From NCBI GenBank assembly GCA_904419095.1, contig CAJFQT010000099.1, forward strand, positions 1 through 6,852: 6,852 nucleotides of DNA, written 5' to 3'. The number at the start of each line of letters is the position of its first letter. The stretch's first letter is position 1. Shown here piece by piece: positions 1 through 5,522 of the stretch. The stretch is from an uncultured Clostridia bacterium (GTDB taxonomy: Bacteria > Bacillota > Clostridia > TANB77 > CAG-508). The notes beneath the pieces were generated by a model. It was not told where the DNA came from. It worked only from the letters and a program-made list of their open reading frames with translations, and did no database searches. A program made the position numbers and the translations under genes.

Positions 1-276
1 TATATGTGATAAAAATTTATTTCCTAATCCCTCTCCTTTACTTGCACCTTTTACTAATCCTGCTATATCCACAAATTCTATTACAGCATGCGTTACTTTT
101 TGAGGATTATACATTTTTGCTAAATTATCTAATCTTTTATCTGGAACTGCAACAACTCCAACATTTGGTTCGATTGTACAAAATGGATAATTTGCACATT
201 CAGCTCCTGCTTTTGTTATACTATTAAACAATGTACTTTTTCCAACATTTGGTAAACCTACTATTCCTAATTTCAT
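1..276 (-). CDS. ychF: YchF/OLA1-family P-loop ATPase, N-terminal part (cut by window edge)
   Basis: The first 92 codons are present; the rest lies beyond the left edge. The translation begins MKLGIVGLPNVGKSTLFNSI, so the Walker A/G1 motif GLPNVGKST is at residues 7-15, and the G3 region DIAGLVKGASKGEGLGNKF is at 70-88. This combination, with NYPFCTIEPN at 30-39, is the signature of YchF (human OLA1), an Obg-related TRAFAC protein that is known to prefer ATP to GTP, binds ribosomes and is linked to translation and stress responses in the cytosol. The NKxD-like specificity motif and the TGS domain would lie outside the window. The ATG at 274-276 is preceded by GAGGA (minus strand, 285-289) at a spacing of 8 nt. 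The gene follows the thrS block on the same strand, but a long inverted repeat separates them, so co-transcription is uncertain. Identification is firm. Confidence 0.95.
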   Translation of the reverse strand, partial: MKLGIVGLPNVGKSTLFNSITKAGAECANYPFCTIEPNVGVVAVPDKRLDNLAKMYNPQKVTHAVIEFVDIAGLVKGASKGEGLGNKFLSHI

Positions 277-301
277 TTACATCTTCCTCAAATAATATAT
301 T

Positions 302-330
302 TAGGTTTTTAAAGGATACCTATAAACCTA
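302..330 (-). promoter_or_regulatory. Small hairpin in the ychF 5' leader
   Basis: TAGGTTT (302-308) and AAACCTA (324-330) are perfect 7-bp inverted arms around a 15-nt loop. On the minus strand the hairpin ends about 12 nt before the GAGGA ribosome binding site of ychF, and no U-run follows, so it is not an intrinsic terminator. It could influence translation or mRNA stability, or be a by-product of AT-rich sequence. Function is inferred only. Confidence 0.35.
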
Positions 331-363
331 CTAGTTAATAACCAGCCTAAATTTTGTAGAGTA

Positions 364-462
364 GTCCGAAATGTTGATATATAAATATTTTCATCAAAGA
401 CCTATAGGTAGACTTAAGCTTTTGTTTTTGACAAAAAATATTTATATATCAATCTTTCGGAC
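364..462. repeat. Long imperfect inverted repeat (about 36-bp stem) between the 262-residue gene and ychF
   Basis: Arm 364-391 and arm 435-462 are reverse complements over 28 nt with only two adjacent mismatches; each arm carries GTCCGAAA at its outer end and TTGATATATAAATATTTT inside it. The stem continues with TCAAAGAC (394-401) against GTTTTTGA (424-431), 7 of 8 paired, leaving a 22-nt loop at 402-423. Further out, AGCC (344-347) can pair with GGCT (463-466), and TACTAG occurs at both 329-334 and 475-480, which could be either pairing sequence or a target-site duplication. Symmetry this long is more than a terminator needs, and no U-run follows on either side. A MITE-like insertion or a structured leader for ychF are the main explanations; the sequence does not decide between them. 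Confidence 0.8.
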
Positions 463-518
463 GGCTTATTTTTATACTAGACTGAATTAATTGCAACACT
501 TACTATTCAAAACCTTAC

Positions 519-1307
519 CTAAACTCTTTCTTGACTTATATTAAATTGCTTAGCTAGTGCATCCTCATATCTATCGGTTTTATGATATTTTCTATTAAAA
601 TATTGATATGTTTTAAATATTTCTGCTTGTCCCATTTTCATACCTTTTTCACTAAATATTTCTTTTACCATATCATATTCTTTCCTATCTATTGCTATAA
701 CCTCACATAAATCATCAATAGTTTCTCCATTAGTTTTTATTGGTTGTAAATCACTGGACGTCAGTTTCAAATTTTGTAGCATATAAGGCACTTCTTGTAT
801 TAAATATTTTTTTCGTACTACTACACTTTTATCTTTTTCCAATTTGATGACAAGATTTAAGAAATCCAAATCTCTGCTATAACTAATTCTTTCAGTAGGA
901 ATACAATTTATTTCTTTATCAAATTCTTGCTTATTTAAAGTTCCTTTTTCAATCTCATATGCATATTCAATTCCATTATTATAAAAATATCGTTTTTCCA
1001 TTTGTATTACAGATGTTTTACTATCGTACTGTTGTCTTATTAATAAAATGCCTTCATCTGTTTTATGAATTACAGTTCTTTGCTTGTCCTTCATATACTT
1101 TATTCTTCCAGCATATTTTCCAATAGATAAATATTTTTCTATAAAAGCTAAAGACTCTTCATTTAAATCAATTACATTAAAATCATCCAAAATCATATCT
1201 AGAATCTCATATATTCTTGGATTATTTAAAATTTTATGACTTACACCATTTTGATTTAAGTATTCTTTAAATTTTTCAAGTTTTATTATGTTGTACACTT
1301 CGTTCAT
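519..1307 (-). CDS. Unrecognised 262-residue protein, translationally coupled to thrS
   Basis: I do not recognise this family. The product is charged and soluble-looking (many Lys, Glu, Asp and Tyr), with no signal peptide, no hydrophobic membrane segment and no cysteine cluster or nucleotide-binding motif that I can see. The N-terminal 60 residues look helical. A middle part, about residues 66-135, is rich in alternating charged and hydrophobic residues that could form a beta sheet (for example RTVIHKTDEGILLIRQQY). The C-terminal third has a regular helical look ending ...YEDALAKQFNISQERV. The ATG at 1305-1307 lies 3 nt after the thrS stop, with a weak GAGAAG-like site inside the thrS 3' end, which suggests translational coupling and expression under the thrS T-box. 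Codon use matches thrS. A function tied to threonine or translation is possible but not shown; it may simply be a lineage-specific passenger. Confidence 0.75.
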   Translation of the reverse strand: MNEVYNIIKLEKFKEYLNQNGVSHKILNNPRIYEILDMILDDFNVIDLNEESLAFIEKYLSIGKYAGRIKYMKDKQRTVIHKTDEGILLIRQQYDSKTSVIQMEKRYFYNNGIEYAYEIEKGTLNKQEFDKEINCIPTERISYSRDLDFLNLVIKLEKDKSVVVRKKYLIQEVPYMLQNLKLTSSDLQPIKTNGETIDDLCEVIAIDRKEYDMVKEIFSEKGMKMGQAEIFKTYQYFNRKYHKTDRYEDALAKQFNISQERV

Positions 1308-1310
1308 AAA

Positions 1311-3245
1311 TTATCTTCTCTTTTCTTTAATTTCTGTTTTTAGTCCATTTATAAATTCATTAATATCTTTTGTTCCTAAATCACCATTTTCTCTTGAACG
1401 AACTGACACCGTATTTGATTCTACTTCTTTTTCTCCTACAATTAACATATAAGGAATTTTTTGTAGTTGTGCTTCACGTATTTTGTATCCTGTTTTTTCA
1501 TTTCTATCATCTACTTCCACTCTTATTCCTTCTGCCAAAAATTCTTCTTTCAATTTTAAAGCATAATCACGTTGATTATCTGTAATAGGAAGTATTTTTA
1601 CTTGAACTGGTGCAACCCATAAAGGTAACATTCCTTTTGTTTCTTCTAATAAGAATGATATAAATCTATCAGAAGAACCTAAAATTGCTCTATGTATTAC
1701 AACTGGTCTATGTGCCTTTCCATCTTCTCCTATGTATTCCAAATCAAATCTTTCTGGCAATGCAAAATCTAATTGGCAAGTTGGTATTGTTACATCATGA
1801 TTTAATGCAGTTTTTATTTGGATATCTATCTTTGGTCCATAGAATGCAGCTTCTCCTTCTGCTTCATAAAAATCTATATTTAGTTCTTTTAGAATTTCTC
1901 TTAATTGACTTTCTGCTGTTTCCCACATTTCATCATTATCAATATATTTTTCTTTATTATTTTTATCTCTAAGTGATAATCTATATTTAAATGCTGATGC
2001 AGGAAATCCAAAGTCTTTTTGGTATACTTCAACTATCAAATTCAAAACCTTTCCAACTTCATCTTTAATTTGATCTGGTCTTACAAAAAGATGAGCATCA
2101 TTTTGGCACATTTGACGTACTCTTTCTAGCCCACAAACACTTCCACTTGCTTCATATCTAAAATCATGTGCTAATTCTCCTATTTTTATTGGCAAATCTC
2201 TATATGAATGCATTTTATTCTTATAAATTAACATATGATGTGGACAATTCATTGGTCTTAATACCATTTCCTCTGCATCCATCTTCATTACTGGAAACAT
2301 ATCATCTTTATAATGATCCCAATGTCCACTTGTCTTATATAATTCAACATTTGCAAGTGATGGAGTATATACATGCTCATATCCTAATGAAATTTCTTTA
2401 TCTTGTATATATCTTTCCAATATTCTTCTTATTGTTGCTCCATTTGGAAGATACATTGGAAGCCCTGAGCCTACTAATTTATGTGTCATAAATATTTCTA
2501 ATTCTTTTCCTATTTTTCTATGGTCTCTTTGTTTTACCTCTTCTAAAAAATCTAAATGCTCTTGCAACATACTAGCTTTTGGAAATGATATAGCATATAT
2601 CCTTTGTAGCATTTTATTTTTTTCACTGCCTCTCCAATAAGCACCTGATGATGAAAGAATTTTTACAGATTTTATTTTTCCTGTACTCATTAGATGAGGT
2701 CCTGCACAAAGATCTGTAAAATCTCCTTGTTTGTAAAAACTAATTTCTTCACCTTCTGGTAATTCTTCGATTAATTCTTGTTTATATGGTTGGTCTTTCA
2801 TTAATTCTAAAGCTTCTTTTTTAGGTAATGAAAATCTTTCTATTTCTATATCTTCTTTTATTATTTTTTTCATTTCTTCTTCTATTTTTTGTTTGTCTTC
2901 ATCTGTAAATGGTTTTTCTACATCAAAATCATAATAAAAACCTTCATCAATGCTTGGTCCAATAGCAAATTTAACATCTGGAAATAATCTTTTTACAGCT
3001 TGTGCCATAATATGTGATGTTGTGTGCCAATATGCTTTTTTTCCATCTAAGCTTGACTCAAATGTATGTATTACTAAATTGCAATCTTTGTTTAACTCAT
3101 ATCTTAAGTCTTTTATCTCACCATCTACTTCTCCACATGTTGCCATTCTTGCTAGTCCATCACTTATTTTTTTGGCAACTTCAAGTATCGTTGTTCCATT
3201 TTGTACCTCTAAACACTTTCCATCTTTTAACATAATTTTAATCAT
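1311..3245 (-). CDS. thrS: Threonyl-tRNA synthetase
   Basis: This class II aminoacyl-tRNA synthetase charges tRNA-Thr with threonine in the cytosol. The 644 residues match the usual full length. Domains in order: TGS (about 1-62); editing domain (about 65-225) with the deacylase motifs HTTSH (74-78) and CAGPH (180-184), which clear mischarged Ser-tRNA-Thr; catalytic core (about 245-540); anticodon-binding domain (about 545-640). In the core, PMNCPHH supplies Cys334, QNDAHLF supplies His385 and VVIHRA supplies His518, the expected Zn ligands for threonine recognition. Class II motif 2 is at about 361-376 (FRYEASGS...LERVR), and motif 3 is GSSDRFISFLLE at 523-534 with Arg527. The ATG at 3243-3245 has a strong AAAGGAGG site (3253-3260) at 7-nt spacing. 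Transcription is controlled by the T-box leader upstream. Both editing and catalytic residues are intact, so the enzyme should be fully functional. Confidence 0.98.
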   Translation of the reverse strand: MIKIMLKDGKCLEVQNGTTILEVAKKISDGLARMATCGEVDGEIKDLRYELNKDCNLVIHTFESSLDGKKAYWHTTSHIMAQAVKRLFPDVKFAIGPSIDEGFYYDFDVEKPFTDEDKQKIEEEMKKIIKEDIEIERFSLPKKEALELMKDQPYKQELIEELPEGEEISFYKQGDFTDLCAGPHLMSTGKIKSVKILSSSGAYWRGSEKNKMLQRIYAISFPKASMLQEHLDFLEEVKQRDHRKIGKELEIFMTHKLVGSGLPMYLPNGATIRRILERYIQDKEISLGYEHVYTPSLANVELYKTSGHWDHYKDDMFPVMKMDAEEMVLRPMNCPHHMLIYKNKMHSYRDLPIKIGELAHDFRYEASGSVCGLERVRQMCQNDAHLFVRPDQIKDEVGKVLNLIVEVYQKDFGFPASAFKYRLSLRDKNNKEKYIDNDEMWETAESQLREILKELNIDFYEAEGEAAFYGPKIDIQIKTALNHDVTIPTCQLDFALPERFDLEYIGEDGKAHRPVVIHRAILGSSDRFISFLLEETKGMLPLWVAPVQVKILPITDNQRDYALKLKEEFLAEGIRVEVDDRNEKTGYKIREAQLQKIPYMLIVGEKEVESNTVSVRSRENGDLGTKDINEFINGLKTEIKEKRR

Positions 3246-3268
3246 AGTAAAACCTCCTTTTTTATTTC

Positions 3269-3318
3269 AAAAAAGCACTGCCTATGAACAATACTTTTTT
3301 GTGTTCATAGGAGTGCTT
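3269..3318 (-). terminator. Regulated intrinsic terminator of the thrS T-box
   Basis: The 5' arm (3303-3318, minus AAGCACTCCTATGAAC) and the 3' arm (3273-3289) form 9 + 7 base pairs with a single bulged C, followed by a run of six U (3269-3274). The 5' arm shares TCCTAT and CAC with the antiterminator, so the two structures exclude each other. Confidence 0.95.
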
Positions 3319-3473
3319 ATAATTCACACGGTTCCATCCTATTTTTTTCTTAATTTTAGATTGTAACGTATCTTACACGTTTGGCTTATTCACCAAAAAC
3401 TTGAAGAGGTAGTTTTCAAATATTTTTTCTTAAGTTGGCTTTCAGCCTTTGACCAACTCTCTCTATAAGATAC
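3269..3473 (-). promoter_or_regulatory. T-box riboswitch (tRNA-Thr sensor) in the thrS leader
   Basis: Read on the minus strand, the base of Stem I is an 8-bp helix, GTATCTTA (3466-3473) with TAAGATAC (3368-3375), followed by the typical AGAGAG stretch (about 3458-3465). The conserved T-box core is AGGATGGAACCGTGTG (3325-3340). The antiterminator is complete: ATAGGA (3337-3342) pairs with TCCTAT (3307-3312), the 7-nt bulge TGGAACC (3330-3336) carries the TGGA that binds the UCCA end of uncharged tRNA, and GTG (3327-3329) pairs with CAC (3313-3315). The competing terminator is at 3269-3318. A candidate threonine specifier codon is ACG at 3378-3380, but its placement in the specifier loop is uncertain. 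By known T-box behaviour, uncharged tRNA-Thr should favour read-through into thrS. Confidence 0.95.
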
Positions 3474-3518
3474 ATATATTTTACTTTTCTCTTACTGTTT
3501 TTATTATTTTATGAGGAT

Positions 3519-3547
3519 ATTTTAATACTTTTTGGATTAAAAGTCAA
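3519..3547 (-). promoter_or_regulatory. Sigma-A-type promoter of thrS
   Basis: On the minus strand, TTGACT (3542-3547), a 17-nt spacer and TAAAAT (3519-3524) make a near-consensus housekeeping promoter. Transcription should begin near 3512, about 40 nt before Stem I of the T-box. It lies back to back with the rightward promoter at 3589-3617. Confidence 0.85.
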
Positions 3548-3588
3548 TAGAAAAATTTAACTTTGGTGCACAACATTCAAAACTTAAA

Positions 3589-3617
3589 TTGACATTTTAT
3601 GTAACTTATAGTATAAT
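3589..3617 (+). promoter_or_regulatory. Consensus promoter of the 121-residue gene
   Basis: TTGACA (3589-3594), a 17-nt spacer and TATAAT (3612-3617) match the sigma-A consensus exactly. The start would be near 3624, leaving a leader of about 100 nt before the ATG at 3726. It diverges from the thrS promoter, the two -35 boxes being about 41 nt apart. Confidence 0.9.
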
Positions 3618-3662
3618 TTATAATATATTTATTTATATAAATCAACTTAATTTCCTATTTTT

Positions 3663-3678
3663 CTGATATTAATATCAG
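3663..3678. promoter_or_regulatory. Perfect 16-bp palindrome in the leader of the 121-residue gene (possible operator)
   Basis: CTGATATTAATATCAG is a perfect two-fold palindrome with no spacer, lying about 40 nt downstream of the predicted start and 47 nt before the gene. It has the size and symmetry of a dimeric repressor site and could act as a roadblock. It is AT-rich, however, and only one copy is present, so the role is inferred. Confidence 0.4.
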
Positions 3679-3725
3679 TTTATCTTATAAAAATATCTCA
3701 AACCTATTTAAGGAGGAAATTTTAT

Positions 3726-4091
3726 ATGTTAAAACTTATTTTTTTGTTAGGAATTGTTTGTATCATACTTGTTATACTTTATTCTTTATTCAACGATAAA
3801 ACTTTGGAATTTAAAAGGCGGATAAAAGAAATATTTCTTCTTTATAAATTTTTGGAAGAAGTATGCTATGGAAGAGCTAACTTAAAAACACCTTTTATAT
3901 ATGAAAGTAATTTCTACATCATACACGTAAAAAATAAGAAAGAGCTTGCTGCAAAGTTAATTGTTATGATTAATGATGCAATAAACTGTTACAAGCAACA
4001 AACAAGTATTTCAAAACTTCTAACAGAAAACATGTTTAGCGAATTATTCTGGATTAACAGAAAATTAATTTTTATCTATACATTCGCTTAA
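3726..4091 (+). CDS. Small single-pass membrane protein of unknown function (121 residues)
   Basis: Not recognised. Residues 2-21 are strongly hydrophobic (LKLIFLLGIVCIILVILYSLF) and are followed by a positively charged stretch, FKRRIK (29-34), which fits an N-terminal membrane anchor with the rest in the cytosol. It is not a clear cleavable signal peptide. The remaining ~90 residues look helical, with several aromatic residues and three scattered cysteines outside the anchor or at its edge, and no motif I can name. The ATG is fixed by AGGAGG (3711-3716) at 9-nt spacing and by a perfect-consensus promoter at 3589-3617, so the gene should be well expressed. A hairpin terminator follows 11 nt after the stop, making it a single-gene transcript. 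The abrupt hydrophobic end (KLIFIYTFA) leaves open whether it is a shortened version of a longer protein. Confidence 0.75.
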   Translation: MLKLIFLLGIVCIILVILYSLFNDKTLEFKRRIKEIFLLYKFLEEVCYGRANLKTPFIYESNFYIIHVKNKKELAAKLIVMINDAINCYKQQTSISKLLTENMFSELFWINRKLIFIYTFA

Positions 4092-4097
4092 CACATC

Positions 4098-4128
4098 AAA
4101 AAATGTCTACTAATGTAGACATTTTTTT
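4098..4128. terminator. Bidirectional hairpin terminator
   Basis: ATGTCTAC (4103-4110) and GTAGACAT (4115-4122) form a perfect 8-bp stem with a TAAT loop, preceded by six A (4098-4103) and followed by seven T (4122-4128). It ends the rightward 121-residue gene and could equally stop leftward transcripts through the remnant at 4127-4309. Confidence 0.92.
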
Positions 4129-4309
4129 AATAAAGCTTAACCATTATTTTTATCACATCTTTTACTCTTCGTAAAGCACAACCATATTTAGAAAAATTAC
4201 AAAAAATTATATCATTGGTGCCAGCAAAGTAGTTATCTACAGCTTTTTGATTATCTTAACAATTGATATCAAAATCAATCAATTTACTAAGGTATCTAAA
4301 ATTTTTCAT
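4127..4309 (-). pseudogene. Small gene remnant with an in-frame stop (61 codons including the stop)
   Basis: Starting at the ATG at 4307-4309, one frame reads MKNFRYLSKLIDFDINC, then TAA at codon 18 (4256-4258), then 42 further sense codons, including DNYFAGTNDIIFCNFSKYG and ALRRVKDVIKIMVKLY, to a final TAA at 4127-4129. The same frame continues on both sides of the stop with protein-like composition, and the final stop abuts the bidirectional terminator. That looks like a real small gene, or the end of a longer one, broken by a nonsense change. No good ribosome binding site is visible before the ATG, and an in-frame TAA lies two codons upstream of it. I do not recognise the family. The stretch is short and AT-rich, so a chance open frame cannot be excluded. 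Confidence 0.4.
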
Positions 4310-4338
4310 AAATTACAATAAGTTAATATCAAAACATT

Positions 4339-4374
4339 AAAAAGATTTTACCCTATGCTTTTTATCGCATAGGG
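4339..4374 (-). terminator. Hairpin terminator of the DUF4097 gene
   Basis: On the minus strand CCCTATGC (4367-4374) and GCATAGGG (4351-4358) form a perfect 8-bp stem with an 8-nt loop, 29 nt after the stop codon. The following U-rich tract (TAAAATCTTTTT, 4339-4350) is interrupted, so termination may be incomplete. Confidence 0.8.
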
Positions 4375-4403
4375 CACTAAAATCATGCTTAATTAGAATT
4401 TAC

Positions 4404-5120
4404 TTATCGTACTATTACCCTGCCGTTCATAGATGAAACATTTCCAGTAGCTTTGTATTTTCCATTAGAATTGTGCCTGTTTCTGGCAGAACCATTCATT
4501 GATGAAGTTGAAATATTACAGAAACCGATATTCTCCAGTTCTACGTTGACATTTCCATTCATGGAAGAAGCAGAAATTTCAATATCGCTTTTCGCACTAA
4601 TAGAAATATCTATACTTCCATTCATTGACTTTGCAATGATTTTCTCAAAAGATGCTTCTGTTTCAATACTACCATTCTGCAAATCAATTTTCAACTGTTC
4701 TGCTTCTACATTCCTGTAAAACTCTACACTTCCATTCTGGCATTTAACCAAAATAAGCTTAAACACTTTTTGAGGAATAAGGATATTCAGTTTAAGACTA
4801 CCATTAAAGGTACTACCATTAATTTTAGTAGAAATACTGATTTCATCGCCAGATGTAGTAACATCAAATGTAATTTTGCCATCTGTGCATACCTCGCCAT
4901 AATAATGGGCTTCAACATCTGCTCTGTTACCAATAGCAATAGTAATATCCGCTAAATCAGAATCAACCCTTATTCTCCTGATTTTCTCAGGGGCTCCAAT
5001 ATGTTTGATTTCATCAATCTTTTTGGATTCTTCTGAAGAACAACCTCCTCTTATAACCCGTCCATTGACAATGGTCATATTGCCAACATTGTTAATAGTA
5101 CCATTCACAATAATTCTCAT
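4404..5120 (-). CDS. DUF4097-type beta-solenoid (adhesin-like) protein
   Basis: The 238-residue product has the hallmark of DUF4097/putative-adhesin proteins: a repeating turn with Asn-Gly about every 18-23 residues. QNGS, QNGS, SMNGS, SMNGN, SMNGS and SMNGR turns fall at about residues 128, 148, 165, 186, 207 and 230, separated by alternating hydrophobic strands such as SIDISISA and NVNVELEN. This predicts a parallel beta helix. The N-terminus (MRIIVNGTINNVGNMTIVNG) has no signal peptide or membrane segment, so the protein is probably cytosolic or surface-associated by another route. I start at the ATG 5118-5120 because AGGTGG (5129-5134) lies 8 nt upstream; a longer reading from GTG at 5130-5132 would put the start codon inside that site. 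Codon use looks less AT-biased than in thrS, hinting at acquisition. DUF4097 genes often accompany PadR-type regulators, but none is present here. Exact function is unknown for the family. Confidence 0.85.
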   Translation of the reverse strand: MRIIVNGTINNVGNMTIVNGRVIRGGCSSEESKKIDEIKHIGAPEKIRRIRVDSDLADITIAIGNRADVEAHYYGEVCTDGKITFDVTTSGDEISISTKINGSTFNGSLKLNILIPQKVFKLILVKCQNGSVEFYRNVEAEQLKIDLQNGSIETEASFEKIIAKSMNGSIDISISAKSDIEISASSMNGNVNVELENIGFCNISTSSMNGSARNRHNSNGKYKATGNVSSMNGRVIVR

Positions 5121-5178
5121 GATTTTTTCCACCTTTCTTAAAGCTAAAAATTTTTAAGTTACATAAGGAATTGTACAA

Positions 5179-5190
5179 AGGTACTTACCT
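5179..5190. promoter_or_regulatory. Dyad at the DUF4097 start site (possible operator)
   Basis: AGGTACTTACCT has perfect 5-bp arms (AGGTA/TACCT) around a 2-nt centre and covers roughly +2 to +13 of the predicted transcript. Position and symmetry suit a small dimeric repressor, but no candidate regulator is encoded in the window. Confidence 0.4.
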
Positions 5191-5198
5191 ATATTAAT

Positions 5199-5226
5199 AT
5201 TATACAATAAATAAACATAAAGTCAA
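5199..5226 (-). promoter_or_regulatory. Promoter of the DUF4097 gene
   Basis: Minus strand TTGACT (5221-5226), a 16-nt spacer and a perfect TATAAT (5199-5204); predicted start near 5192, giving a leader of about 70 nt. A 5-bp dyad (AAGTT/AACTT, 5225-5237) overlaps the outer edge of the -35 box. Confidence 0.85.
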
Positions 5227-5249
5227 GTTTTCAACTTTTACCACAGAAA

Positions 5250-5433
5250 AAAAGAGTAAATCTAATTTCATTATTAGTCATTTACATTTTTACTGGTAAT
5301 ATATGGTAAATGTCTTTTTTTCTATTTTTCTGAATAGTTATAAAAGAGTAAATCTAATTTCATTATTAGTCATTTACATTTTTACTGGTAATATATGGTA
5401 AATGTCTTTTTTTCTATTTTTCTGAATAGTTAT
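5250..5433. repeat. Perfect tandem duplication of a 92-bp unit
   Basis: Positions 5250-5341 and 5342-5433 are identical throughout by eye and directly adjacent. Each unit contains two inverted repeats: CTAAT/ATTAG, and CATTTAC/GTAAATG followed by TCTTTTTTT, which resembles a plus-strand terminator. Each unit ends in GAATAGTTAT. The unit is non-coding in all frames as far as I can see. It lies between the DUF4097 promoter and the 3' side of the IS transposase. Perfect identity suggests a recent duplication, by slippage or associated with the insertion event. Confidence 0.95.
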
Positions 5434-5522
5434 CCACAGGTAATAGTTGTTTTTATTACAAGTTCAAAATTTTCGTTTTTTTGAACTTTTCTATTTATCT
5501 TTTTATTTTTTTGTTATATAAT
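5434..5522. other. Non-coding AT-rich stretch with two hairpins downstream of the transposase
   Basis: GTAATA (5440-5445) pairs with TATTAC (5454-5459), and AAGTTCAAAA (5460-5469) pairs perfectly with TTTTGAACTT (5479-5488) around a 9-nt loop. In the plus direction the second hairpin is followed by a T-rich tract, so it may insulate the transposase from outside transcription, or help to end the transposase mRNA imperfectly. No gene is seen. Confidence 0.6.

Noticed and set aside
347..394. Minus-strand 15-codon frame (MKIFIYQHFGLLYKI) inside the hairpin region ahead of ychF
   Set aside because: Too short, weak AGG-like site only, and most of it is one arm of the inverted repeat. A leader peptide cannot be excluded but nothing supports it.
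364..462. Reading the long hairpin as an intrinsic terminator for the 262-residue gene
   Set aside because: The stem is very long and AT-rich with a large loop and no U-run immediately after it on the minus strand; some termination is possible, but the structure is not a typical terminator.
1370..3366. Several plus-strand open frames antisense to thrS and its leader (for example 2168-2491 and 2950-3366)
   Set aside because: They lie opposite an intact, highly conserved thrS and the T-box, lack ribosome binding sites and read as low-complexity Leu/Phe/Ser-rich protein, the usual shadow of an AT-rich gene.
4453..4955. Plus-strand open frames opposite the DUF4097 gene
   Set aside because: No start signal; the sequence is explained by the repetitive Asn-Gly-turn gene on the minus strand.
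5250..5433. CRISPR-like or iteron array
   Set aside because: Only two units, directly abutting with no unique spacers, and no cas or replication gene nearby.
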